Shown in pieces: positions 17,736 through 24,654 of a stretch of 26,180 nucleotides of DNA. The notes under the pieces were generated by a model, which was not told the DNA's origin, searched no databases, and saw only the letters and a list, made by a program, of their open reading frames with translations. Position numbers and translations under genes: made by a program. Origin of the DNA: JANXQE01 sp035651635 (GTDB lineage Bacteria > Verrucomicrobiota > Verrucomicrobiia > Limisphaerales > UBA8199). The stretch covers positions 1 through 26,180 of the forward strand of contig DASRFK010000167.1 in NCBI GenBank assembly GCA_035651635.1. The letters are read 5' to 3'. How positions within the stretch are numbered: the first letter of the stretch is position 1; each line of letters starts with the position of its first letter.

Positions 17736-18151
17736 GATTTTGGGAGCTTGACAGGCACGAGGTTGAGGTCCGGCACATCCTGAAAATCCTTGGCATTGGC
17801 CGTGAGCAAAGTGCAGTTGCGCTCGATCGCCTGCGCGGCCAGCCAGATATCTTGAATTCGGAACTCGTGCCCGCGACCCGATTGCGAGAGGGCGGCGGCA
17901 ATCCTGCCAAAAACGTCGGCAGTTTGACCGGTAATACGAAGCAATGGCTTACGTTGCATCCGCCGCAGCATTCTCAAGGCCCGATTTCTTTGAGCCGCAT
18001 CCTGGATCAACTCGATGCCAAAACGGATTTCGGCAAGATTTACCGGCGAAACAAAAATGCCGCCTGACCCTGTGATCGCATAAATATCTGCCGCGCTGAT
18101 TCTGCCTCGTTCAATGGCGATCCATAGGTTGCTATCGATTAGGAAGTCCAA
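17732..18151 (-). CDS. vapC: PIN-domain ribonuclease toxin, VapC type
   Basis: This is a 139-aa single-domain PIN protein. The acidic metal-binding residues of the fold are all visible: D6 in FLIDSN, E41 in NLAEIRFG, D101 in IQDIWLAAQA, and N119/D122 in LLTANAKDF. VapC toxins are Mg2+-dependent endoribonucleases that cut specific tRNA or rRNA sites and arrest growth until bound by their antitoxin. The start is TTG 18151, preceded by GAGGG four nucleotides upstream and lying inside the antitoxin gene; the two genes overlap by 13 nt, typical of translationally coupled toxin-antitoxin pairs. The 3' end overlaps the DUF885 stop on the other strand. All residues needed for activity appear intact. 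The RNA target cannot be predicted from this. Confidence 0.93.
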   Translation of the reverse strand: MDFLIDSNLWIAIERGRISAADIYAITGSGGIFVSPVNLAEIRFGIELIQDAAQRNRALRMLRRMQRKPLLRITGQTADVFGRIAAALSQSGRGHEFRIQDIWLAAQAIERNCTLLTANAKDFQDVPDLNLVPVKLPKS

Positions 18152-18414
18152 GGATCCCTCAGCGCATCCAGTGTTATCGCCTTGCCTTTACGAGTGCTAC
18201 TTACCGCTTTGGTCAATGCCTGGGCTGTCTCATCGTCGAGAGTGCGATAGAGATCGCCCAAAACTTCCAAGGCGTTTTTTCCGGTAGGCTCCGGTACCAA
18301 CCGAACAATCTGGCGGTGATTGCGCACGAGCACAATTTCTTCTCCATTGCGCTCGACCTCATCGAGCACCCGGCTGAAGTTCCGGGCAGCTTTGGTCACA
18401 GTAAGTATTTTCAT
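18139..18414 (-). CDS. vapB: Phd/YefM-type antitoxin
   Basis: This is a 91-aa protein. An in-frame ATG 25 codons upstream exists, but the start at 18414 (MKILTVTKAARNFSRVLDEV) matches the family, which begins with a short strand and the TKAARNFS helix that forms the DNA-binding dimer. The N-terminal half (to about residue 50, ending IVRLVPEP) is the Phd/YefM fold; the rest is the toxin-binding tail, with DDETAQALTKAV and a basic KGKAITL segment. Antitoxins of this class neutralise the paired toxin and repress their own promoter. A perfect palindrome overlaps the promoter just upstream. The upstream start would read through that operator, which argues against it. Confidence 0.92.
   Translation of the reverse strand: MKILTVTKAARNFSRVLDEVERNGEEIVLVRNHRQIVRLVPEPTGKNALEVLGDLYRTLDDETAQALTKAVSSTRKGKAITLDALRDPWTS
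18156..18160 (-). promoter_or_regulatory. Ribosome binding site of vapC inside vapB
   Basis: GAGGG lies 4 nt before the TTG start of the toxin and is embedded in the last codons of the antitoxin gene. It supports the TTG start and suggests coupled translation. Confidence 0.6.
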
Positions 18415-18421
18415 TACTGAT

Positions 18422-18450
18422 AAACTATCTGATGGCATCAGATTTTTCAA
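18422..18450 (-). promoter_or_regulatory. Predicted vapBC promoter
   Basis: On the minus strand TTGAAA (18450-18445) is followed after exactly 17 nt by TAGTTT (18427-18422), 7 nt before the antitoxin start codon. The -35 box is close to the sigma-70 consensus and the -10 box is weak. With so short a leader, the transcript would be nearly leaderless unless another -10 is used. Confidence 0.4.
18427..18443. promoter_or_regulatory. Perfect 17-bp palindrome, probable antitoxin operator
   Basis: ATCTGATG-G-CATCAGAT is a perfect inverted repeat of two 8-bp arms around one central base. It ends 13 nt upstream of the antitoxin ATG and fills the spacer between the predicted -35 and -10 boxes. Phd/YefM-type antitoxins bind short palindromes in exactly this position to autoregulate. 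Confidence 0.75.
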
Positions 18451-18806
18451 CAAATTTACGAGATTTGAACGCGGATCGGGTTGATTCATTGGCGTCGCTT
18501 AACATTCCGAATCCGGGGATAAACAGCAAGCCGCGGGACTTGTCGGGTCTGAGGGCTTCTATAATAGCCAGCTGCGCCAAGGATGGGGCCAGCAGGTCGC
18601 CAAGGCGCTTCATTTTGGACGACCCGAGGCGCCGATGGCGCCACGCCTCTCCACCAGGAAGGAACATTAATATCACTAACCGCTCAAACACATGTGAAGT
18701 TTAGGTAAAAACGTGGTTTGGGCGGTTGCGATTCCAGAACGGTAGAGTGACAGTGCTTCTTGCCGAAAAGGGCAACGAGGTTTCGGCCCAACTAAAACCG
18801 AAAACG
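18451..18806. other. Non-coding gap between TA operon and rhodanese gene
   Basis: Short reading frames exist on both strands but none looks like a protein family or has a ribosome binding site. A GGCGCC-gat-GGCGCC hairpin lies at 18628-18642. The leftward part may be a decayed gene. The rhodanese promoter is expected in the right half, but I cannot point to clear boxes. Confidence 0.4.
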
Positions 18807-18812
18807 AAAGGA
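18807..18812 (+). promoter_or_regulatory. Ribosome binding site deciding the rhodanese start
   Basis: AAAGGA lies 6 nt before the ATG at 18819. It favours this start over an ATG 31 codons upstream, whose extra residues have no rhodanese character. Confidence 0.7.
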
Positions 18813-18818
18813 CACGTT

Positions 18819-19250
18819 ATGCAGCCAAGTATGAATCGAATCCATTCTCCTGAAAAAGCGAAAGCCTATTTTGAAGACAAACTGGCGTTCACCACCGGCC
18901 CGATCGAGTTGGATCGATGGATCAAGAGCGGGGAGAATAATCTCGTGGTCGTCGACGTGCGCGAAACCGAGGACTACAACAAAGGCCACATTCCCGGCGC
19001 GATTAATATTCCCCGGGAAGAATGGGACAATCCGCAAGGGCTCAGCCGGGATAAGACAAATGTGGTCTATTGTTATACCCAGCAATGCCACCTCGCCGCG
19101 AATGCCTGCGTCCAGTTCGCGTCCAAGGGCTATCCTGTAATGGAATTGGATGGCGGTTTTGCAGTTTGGAAAGAAAACGAACTGGATATCGAGGAAGCCT
19201 CGCCCAATCGCTTGAAACAACAAAGCGACCGGCTCGCCGGCAGACGCTAA
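18819..19250 (+). CDS. Single-domain rhodanese-like protein
   Basis: This is a 143-aa cytoplasmic protein with one rhodanese domain (about 26-125). Visible hallmarks are VVVDVRETEDYNKGHIPGAINIP (43-65), the active-site loop YCYTQQCHLAANA (84-96), and the ELDGGFAVWK C-terminal motif. C85 is at the position of the catalytic cysteine that carries the persulfide; C90 five residues later is a feature of a subset of rhodaneses and may form a disulfide or assist transfer. The loop lacks the usual glycine and arginine of CxxGxR, so the sulfur acceptor may differ. No signal peptide is seen. It is a single-gene transcription unit ending at a strong terminator. Confidence 0.92.
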   Translation: MQPSMNRIHSPEKAKAYFEDKLAFTTGPIELDRWIKSGENNLVVVDVRETEDYNKGHIPGAINIPREEWDNPQGLSRDKTNVVYCYTQQCHLAANACVQFASKGYPVMELDGGFAVWKENELDIEEASPNRLKQQSDRLAGRR

Positions 19251-19266
19251 CCCAATCCCCCTTTAC

Positions 19267-19299
19267 CTGTTCCCTCTCCCAAAGAGAGGGAACAGTTTT
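19267..19299 (+). terminator. Strong intrinsic terminator of rhodanese gene
   Basis: CTGTTCCCTCTC pairs perfectly with GAGAGGGAACAG (12 bp) around a CCAAA loop and is followed by TTTT. It lies 17 nt after the stop codon. Confidence 0.85.
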
Positions 19300-19340
19300 C
19301 GACCGCCAAAGGAGTTGATCAAGTGGCGGATCGGAAACGA

Positions 19341-19526
19341 CTAATTCCAGTCGGCCAGGATCTTCTCAGCTTTTTGCACCTCTTCCTCCGAACCGGTGAA
19401 ATTGAATTTCATTTTGCCGGCGCGTCGAGTAACCAGGACTCGGACGGAAGACAATCCACTACGCTGCATGCGCAGGTGGAGTTGTCGGTAGGCTTCTTTG
19501 GGTCCATGGCGTTGAAGGCTATGCAT
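19341..19526 (-). CDS. Small hypothetical protein (61 aa)
   Basis: A short frame ending VRVLVTRRAGKMKFNFTG and then an acidic, helical tail (EEEVQKAEKILADW). The alternation of a beta-strand-like KMKFNF with an amphipathic helix looks like a real small fold, and codon use resembles that of the neighbours. It could start at M1 or at an internal ATG (residue 20). No Shine-Dalgarno is seen. It lies 103 nt beyond the VWA gene in the same direction and may be the last gene of that operon, or a stand-alone gene. I do not recognise a family. Confidence 0.45.
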   Translation of the reverse strand: MHSLQRHGPKEAYRQLHLRMQRSGLSSVRVLVTRRAGKMKFNFTGSEEEVQKAEKILADWN

Positions 19527-19582
19527 GGTTCAGCATCAAGGGGCGGCCAACGGAAAGCAACCGTTAATGCAAAGAATCGAAC

Positions 19583-19609
19583 CGCGAATGGACGCGAATG
19601 GACGCGAAG
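19583..19609. repeat. Short tandem repeat of CGCGAATGGA
   Basis: Two full copies and a partial third of a 10-bp unit lie in the spacer between the VWA gene and the small ORF. Read on the other strand it is a string of TTCGCGTCCA units. Similar strings are familiar from intergenic regions of Verrucomicrobia and Planctomycetes. Confidence 0.65.
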
Positions 19610-19629
19610 TGGGGACGAGTGATCTGGCC

Positions 19630-21945
19630 TTAGGCCATGCCACTGAGGCGGCGCACCGACCATTCGATGGTCAGGAGCACGAGAATGAGGGTGAGCCACC
19701 ACCATTTGTCCCAAAGTGGGGTGTGACGGTATTCGATGCTGGCGGGAGGTGGAGTCCCAAAAACAGGCGAGAGCTGGGAAGATTTATCCGTGAGCGCCAG
19801 AGTGCTGCCGCCGGAGATGCGAGCGAGTTCGGCCATTAAATCGGGTTTGGCCCGCAGGTCGGCCATTTCGCGATCGCCTGATTCACAGACCAGCAACTGG
19901 CGATCATCACCCAGTTTTTTGCCGCCCAAATTGGCGCTGGCGGTCACGGTGTACGTCCCGTCGTGAGGGGGCCCCAGATCGGCCTGGTACACCTGAGCGA
20001 CACGATCGTACACCGGCTTAACGTAAACGTTGGTCTGGCCGGTCGTCGAAAGACATAGGGTAACGTCGGCGGACGCGAGTGGAGCCAGGTCGTTGCCGCG
20101 CACCTGGACATTGGCGGCGACTTTTTCGCCGGTCGAACAGTAGCTCTGGGCGAGTTCCAGGACGACGGGATTATTGGTTTTGCCGATCCGCCCGGCGGCG
20201 AGCCAGCGGACGGCGTTCACCCAGAATTGCCGGTAGTACCGCGAGTCGCAGTTGCGTTCGGTCAATGGCAGAGCCGGGTTGATCGGTTCGCCCCAAAGGG
20301 TCTCGAAGTCACGCCCCCAGGAGCGAGTTGTGTCCGAGGTAAAAGCCATGGTTCGTCCCTTGCCGACATTCTGAACGGCAAGCAGCAGCCGCGAGCCATA
20401 CTGGTTGCGGGCCGAGGAGTCGACCCCGAGAACCACGGCGCCGGGTTTGGCCCGATCCACCAGGTTGCAGCCGTAAAGCATGGGAAACTTTTCCGTCCAA
20501 ATCTGCTCGGTATCCTCGCGGGTGGCGCCGATGGCCATGAGGGGATGATTCAGTGCGAACTTTGGCACACGCAGAGTGATTGGGCGGGCCTGCGAATCGT
20601 TGCTTTGCTCCATGGCCACCGGGATGATCCGATCCAGAATCGTGCGGTGGTAGCCTCCTTTTCCAAAAGCGGAATTGCCGCCGATCATGACGAACCCGCC
20701 GCCATATTCCTCAACCAATCGCGCCATATTCTCCAATTGCTCGCCGCTGAATGAATCGGTGCGGATATCGCTGTGGATAACGACGTCGTAGTTCAGCAGC
20801 TCGTTCAGCATTCGGGGAAAACCTCGGGTTGGGTGTTCCACCGGATAGATCCGCTCCCCAGTCTCGGGATCGGCGTCCACTGTATTGAGAAACTGGCCGT
20901 TATTGCCGAACTGACGATACAAGGTTTTCACCTTGATATTGGGGTCGGATTCCAAAGCGTCCTTGAGGTATTTCCATTCCGGCATGGGGCTGCCCGCCTG
21001 CTGCGGCGTGCCTTCCATATAAATCACACGGACGGTTGGATCGACCACCTCCAGGCCGAACAGGCGCTTGTTATTCGTGGCCAGCCATTCACCTTTCTGA
21101 GCGGGAATCCTGACCTCATAAATCTGGAAGCCGCGGTCCCGTGGCGTAAAGTCCAATTCCACCTGTTGAGTACCGTCTTGCAGCTTGAGCGATTGAGCCG
21201 CCACGACCTGGTTCGCGTGCAGGATTTGGATTGGGACGCTGAGCCCGGCATAGCCGGCGGAGCGGAGGGAAACACCAATGCGCGTCGGCGACTGGTTGGG
21301 AACGGCGCGTTTGACTCGAACATTTTCGAGAATGATGTCCTGCACGTCATTGGTTGTGCCGACTGTGAGCGTGTGAATCGGGATGCCTTTACGATGGTAC
21401 AAACGCGCGACAGTCTCCGGATCGCGACGGAGGTTTTCAATCCCATCCGAACAGAGCACGACACTTGTCAACGGATCGTCGCTGGGCACGCTAAGCAACG
21501 CCTGCAAGGCGTCCGCCAAGCCGGTGCCGTCTCCTTTTGCGCTCACGGAAGTCAAAGAAGGCGCTGAAGCCAGTGACTGATCGAAGGTGTAAAACTCAAC
21601 CTCAACGCCGCCGGCGGCCGACTTGTCGAAATGACTGTCCAGCCACTGTTTGGCAACCGCCAACCGGCCTTGAGGGATGTCCTTGATTCCCATGCTGCGA
21701 GAGGTGTCGAGGAGCACCGCCAGGCGTGATTGCTGTTGATGTTTGATCGCTTGAATCCACTCCGGGTCGAGCAAACACATCACCAGGGCTGTGATGATGA
21801 TCCAGCGCAAGCCCGCGAGGCCAAGCCGGAGCCACCGGTTGGCGCGGCCTTTTGCCCAGGTATAGCTCAGCACAACGGCGGCCGCTGAGAGAGTGGCGCT
21901 GATCAGCAGCCACTTCAGTTCAGGCATGTAGGTGAAGCGGATCAT
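19630..21945 (-). CDS. Membrane protein with VWA and glutamine-amidotransferase-like domains
   Basis: This is a 771-aa protein. Two transmembrane helices (about 11-29 and 41-60) precede a von Willebrand factor A domain. Its metal-ion-dependent adhesion site is intact: D80-x-S82-x-S84, T141 and D167 (VVLCSDGIEN). A beta-rich segment follows, then a class I glutamine-amidotransferase-like fold (about 390-600; DVVIHSDI, EYGGGFVMIGG) that lacks an obvious catalytic cysteine, then a beta domain and a last transmembrane helix (about 748-763). The architecture matches a family found in MoxR/BatA-type clusters, where it may form a membrane complex remodelled by a MoxR ATPase. The start at ATG 21945 lies 10 nt after the DUF4175 stop; an ATG six codons further in is possible. 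No enzyme activity is assumed for the amidotransferase-like part. Confidence 0.88.
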   Translation of the reverse strand: MIRFTYMPELKWLLISATLSAAAVVLSYTWAKGRANRWLRLGLAGLRWIIITALVMCLLDPEWIQAIKHQQQSRLAVLLDTSRSMGIKDIPQGRLAVAKQWLDSHFDKSAAGGVEVEFYTFDQSLASAPSLTSVSAKGDGTGLADALQALLSVPSDDPLTSVVLCSDGIENLRRDPETVARLYHRKGIPIHTLTVGTTNDVQDIILENVRVKRAVPNQSPTRIGVSLRSAGYAGLSVPIQILHANQVVAAQSLKLQDGTQQVELDFTPRDRGFQIYEVRIPAQKGEWLATNNKRLFGLEVVDPTVRVIYMEGTPQQAGSPMPEWKYLKDALESDPNIKVKTLYRQFGNNGQFLNTVDADPETGERIYPVEHPTRGFPRMLNELLNYDVVIHSDIRTDSFSGEQLENMARLVEEYGGGFVMIGGNSAFGKGGYHRTILDRIIPVAMEQSNDSQARPITLRVPKFALNHPLMAIGATREDTEQIWTEKFPMLYGCNLVDRAKPGAVVLGVDSSARNQYGSRLLLAVQNVGKGRTMAFTSDTTRSWGRDFETLWGEPINPALPLTERNCDSRYYRQFWVNAVRWLAAGRIGKTNNPVVLELAQSYCSTGEKVAANVQVRGNDLAPLASADVTLCLSTTGQTNVYVKPVYDRVAQVYQADLGPPHDGTYTVTASANLGGKKLGDDRQLLVCESGDREMADLRAKPDLMAELARISGGSTLALTDKSSQLSPVFGTPPPASIEYRHTPLWDKWWWLTLILVLLTIEWSVRRLSGMA

Positions 21946-21955
21946 TACCAGGTTC

Positions 21956-24628
21956 TCACTCGGCGTGAGAAAGTTTTTTCAGGTACTCCGAAATCAATGC
22001 GTCGTACTCCTTGGGCGCGTCTTCGTGGGCGATATCCGTCGGTTCCGGCTCTTTCTTGAGCACTCGCTCCAACTGATCGATTACGTCGTGCAGAGCCAAC
22101 TCGCCCTGGAACCCATACTCGCCCGCGGCATTCCCCCGTCCTTCTGTCATCGCCTTGCCGGCGGCCGCCATGTGAGCGGCCGCCCGCTTGGCGCCGTTGC
22201 CCAGATTATGTCCCAACCGTTTGTCGTTGCCGACAGCCCGCTGCAAGCGCTGGGCCAGTTCCGCCGCCGCCTGGCTCAATTGCTCCTCCTTTTGGGCAAT
22301 TTGTTGCGGTGAGTTCTGCTCGGTAGGGAGCGAATCTTTGTTCGACCCGTCCTGGTTTTGCTTTTGCTCCTGATCAGTTTGTTTATCCTGATTCTGTGTC
22401 TGTTGCTGGTCTTTGGCCTGGGCCTGGCCTTGCTGCGGAGCTTGTCCTTTTCCTTTGCCCTGCCCCTCCCCCTGTCCTTGGCCTTGTCCCTGTCCCTGCC
22501 CCTGGTTTTGGCTCTGGCTCTGGGATTGGCTCTGCCCTTGAGCTTCATTCTTGGCCATCTGTTGACCTTCCTCCTGCCCTCTACTATTGGACTCCGCCGC
22601 ATGCCGTATGTCCGTGTTCAAGCCCGACTGCGCACGCGCGAGATCCTTGGCCTGGTCGAGGGCGTCCTGGAGCTCTTTATTGTCGGGCTGTTCCTTTTTC
22701 TTCTGTTTGATCGCCTCCAAAACAACCTGAACTTTGGGACTGGATGGAGGTTTCTGACTCGCGGTGGGAGGAGTTGTGGGCAGGTTCCCGAGCTCGGGCA
22801 TCGACTTCACAACTTGATAAAGGTGTGCCAAGGCGCTTTCCTCGTGCGGCAATGCCCCCGCGCGCTCTTGCTTTTCCAATTGGCCACCCGCCAGTTCCAT
22901 TTCCGTGAGCGCCGCATGCATTTCGTTCGATGCCGCCTGAGCGTCGCCGCCCGAAAGGGCTTCCTGATACATCCGTCCGAACTCGGCGGCGTCAGCCTGG
23001 CGCACGGACATTTCTTTAAACTTGTCCGCCGGAGCGTTAGCCGCCAGCGCGGTAGTGTCCGCCACAATCTGCTTTTGGATCACCAGGAGATTCACCTTTT
23101 GATTTTGCCCCTGAGTTATGGCATTGCCGGCTTGTTCGTCCGTGATTTCGATAAAATAAACCGGAGATTTACCGATCCCGGGACCGTCCAAAGTATTATT
23201 GTCCGAAGCTTCGGCATGGTAAGCCACCAACTCGTATTCCTTGAGTTCCAGGGGCGAGAGATCCAGCTCGGCGATGGCCACCACTTCGCCTTTGCGCTCG
23301 GATTCACGTTTGGCTTGAATGGTCTGCTGCGAAGCGCCGAGCTTGTTATAAACCAGCTTGATTTGGTCCACACCAAAATCATCCGAAACGGAAATCTTCA
23401 CCAAAACTTTGTTGGTGGCCGATGATCGGATGTCTTTACCCGGTTCTGAAATCTCCACCTTCGGCGGGTTATCCGGCAGGGCTTGGATATGATAAGGCTT
23501 GTCGTTGACGCCGGGATGGCCTTTGAGGTCGGCCAACTCGATGAAATACTCGTTATCATTGGTGATAGAAATACTCGCGCTCCAGGTCCCATCAGAATTG
23601 GGCGTCAAGGGCAGCTCGGGCGATTTGGAAAAGCGGAGTTTTGCCTGCTTCAACTGAACGGACGGCCGAATGCGAATTTCGGCCGCGCTCGCGCGCAGCA
23701 CGGAAACATTTGGAGTCTTCTGAACAGCCGGCGGAAGCTTGGTGTACTCCGGGAATTTCAACTGCACGTTGAAATCCTGGACTGTCGGGGGAATATAAGT
23801 GGTGATTTTATAGTCAGGAGAAAGCGCGTCATTGCCAGCCACGCGGTAGACCAAATCGGATTGCAGATTGGTCAGTGTGTAAACATAAGTGCCCTGGGTG
23901 CCGCCAGTCAGGGCTGCCGTTTGCCAACTCAGGGTATCTTTCTGGGTCCAGGCAATCCGCGGATCTTTGGGCAGGCGACCCGAAAAGATGTTGGTGAGTT
24001 GCGCATTCGAGCCCACCGGGATATCCAAATCCCCGGGCGCAACCGCAACTGAGGTGTAGTGGGCTTTGCTGAAGGGGACGGTGGCGCGCTCTAAGGCGGT
24101 CAGTCCGCCAGGAGCAATCAACGCCAGCAACAGCAGCACCAGGCAACTGGTCCCGAGAAGCAGCGCAAATCTGAGCAACCGGGCTCCCGATGGACGGGCC
24201 GAGCCGCCGAGCGCCTTCGCCGCCTTGGTCTCGAGGGCGCTCGCCAATTCGGGCTCATATTCGTGCTCGATCTTTCGTTCCCCCGACACATATTCCGCGG
24301 CGGTGGAGACCTCGCAGCCCAACTCCGGCCGTTGTGATTCGATCGCCAGCGCGCCCTGCTTTAGCCGAGTCGGACGAAGGAAAAAGCGGACCAGGCGAAC
24401 GGCGCCGAAAACAAGCAATGCCAGCAGTCCGAGCGCGCCCAATGTCCGGAAAGGCACTGGCAGAATAAGCCAGTAATCGATGAGGGCCAAAGCCAGGACC
24501 GCCAGCACGACCGCCTGGCCAATGACCATGACCCAGCGAAGACGGGTGGCGCGGTCAAGCGCACGACAGGCGTTGGCCAGGCGTTGTTTGGCCAGATTTG
24601 CAGGGTCGTTTTCGGAGGGTGTACTCAT
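21956..24628 (-). CDS. DUF4175-like membrane protein with Gln/Gly-rich tract
   Basis: This is an 890-aa protein starting at ATG 24628 (MSTPSEND), preceded by AGGAA about 10 nt upstream; a start 34 codons earlier would overlap the upstream gene. Helices at about 32-52, 60-82 and 150-172 anchor it. A long beta-rich periplasmic region follows, with repeats of the type VKISVSDDFGVDQIKLVY, then helical segments. Residues about 690-760 form a low-complexity tract of alternating GQ, SQ and KG pairs, followed by a helical tail ending EYLKKLSHAE. The tract resembles the Q/G-rich tails of DUF4175 proteins. Spacing is 26 nt to the gene before and 10 nt to the gene after, which supports one operon. Function is unknown; a structural role in the membrane complex is an inference. 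Confidence 0.82.
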   Translation of the reverse strand: MSTPSENDPANLAKQRLANACRALDRATRLRWVMVIGQAVVLAVLALALIDYWLILPVPFRTLGALGLLALLVFGAVRLVRFFLRPTRLKQGALAIESQRPELGCEVSTAAEYVSGERKIEHEYEPELASALETKAAKALGGSARPSGARLLRFALLLGTSCLVLLLLALIAPGGLTALERATVPFSKAHYTSVAVAPGDLDIPVGSNAQLTNIFSGRLPKDPRIAWTQKDTLSWQTAALTGGTQGTYVYTLTNLQSDLVYRVAGNDALSPDYKITTYIPPTVQDFNVQLKFPEYTKLPPAVQKTPNVSVLRASAAEIRIRPSVQLKQAKLRFSKSPELPLTPNSDGTWSASISITNDNEYFIELADLKGHPGVNDKPYHIQALPDNPPKVEISEPGKDIRSSATNKVLVKISVSDDFGVDQIKLVYNKLGASQQTIQAKRESERKGEVVAIAELDLSPLELKEYELVAYHAEASDNNTLDGPGIGKSPVYFIEITDEQAGNAITQGQNQKVNLLVIQKQIVADTTALAANAPADKFKEMSVRQADAAEFGRMYQEALSGGDAQAASNEMHAALTEMELAGGQLEKQERAGALPHEESALAHLYQVVKSMPELGNLPTTPPTASQKPPSSPKVQVVLEAIKQKKKEQPDNKELQDALDQAKDLARAQSGLNTDIRHAAESNSRGQEEGQQMAKNEAQGQSQSQSQSQNQGQGQGQGQGQGEGQGKGKGQAPQQGQAQAKDQQQTQNQDKQTDQEQKQNQDGSNKDSLPTEQNSPQQIAQKEEQLSQAAAELAQRLQRAVGNDKRLGHNLGNGAKRAAAHMAAAGKAMTEGRGNAAGEYGFQGELALHDVIDQLERVLKKEPEPTDIAHEDAPKEYDALISEYLKKLSHAE
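22385..22560. repeat. Low-complexity repeat encoding GQ/SQ/KG pairs
   Basis: Degenerate short repeats built on the hexamers CCCTGT, CCTTGG and TCTGGC (plus strand) encode the Gln/Gly/Ser/Lys-rich tract of the DUF4175-like protein. Such tracts tend to vary in length between strains through replication slippage, here in multiples that keep the frame. Confidence 0.7.
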
Positions 24629-24654
24629 AGCTTGAATTCCTATGGGTGACGTGA

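Noticed and set aside
18432..18704. 90-codon plus-strand and 88-codon minus-strand frames beside the TA operon
   Set aside because: Both overlap the TA promoter or operator region, lack a ribosome binding site and show no protein-like pattern. A decayed gene cannot be excluded.
20773..21567. 264-codon plus-strand frame inside the VWA gene
   Set aside because: It is antisense to a gene with intact VWA metal-site residues and has no independent support.
22358..23425. 355-codon plus-strand frame opposite the DUF4175-like gene, with a very hydrophobic start
   Set aside because: The Leu-rich start is the complement of the Gln/Gly tract. The sense frame has matching operon spacing and domain structure, so this is a shadow.
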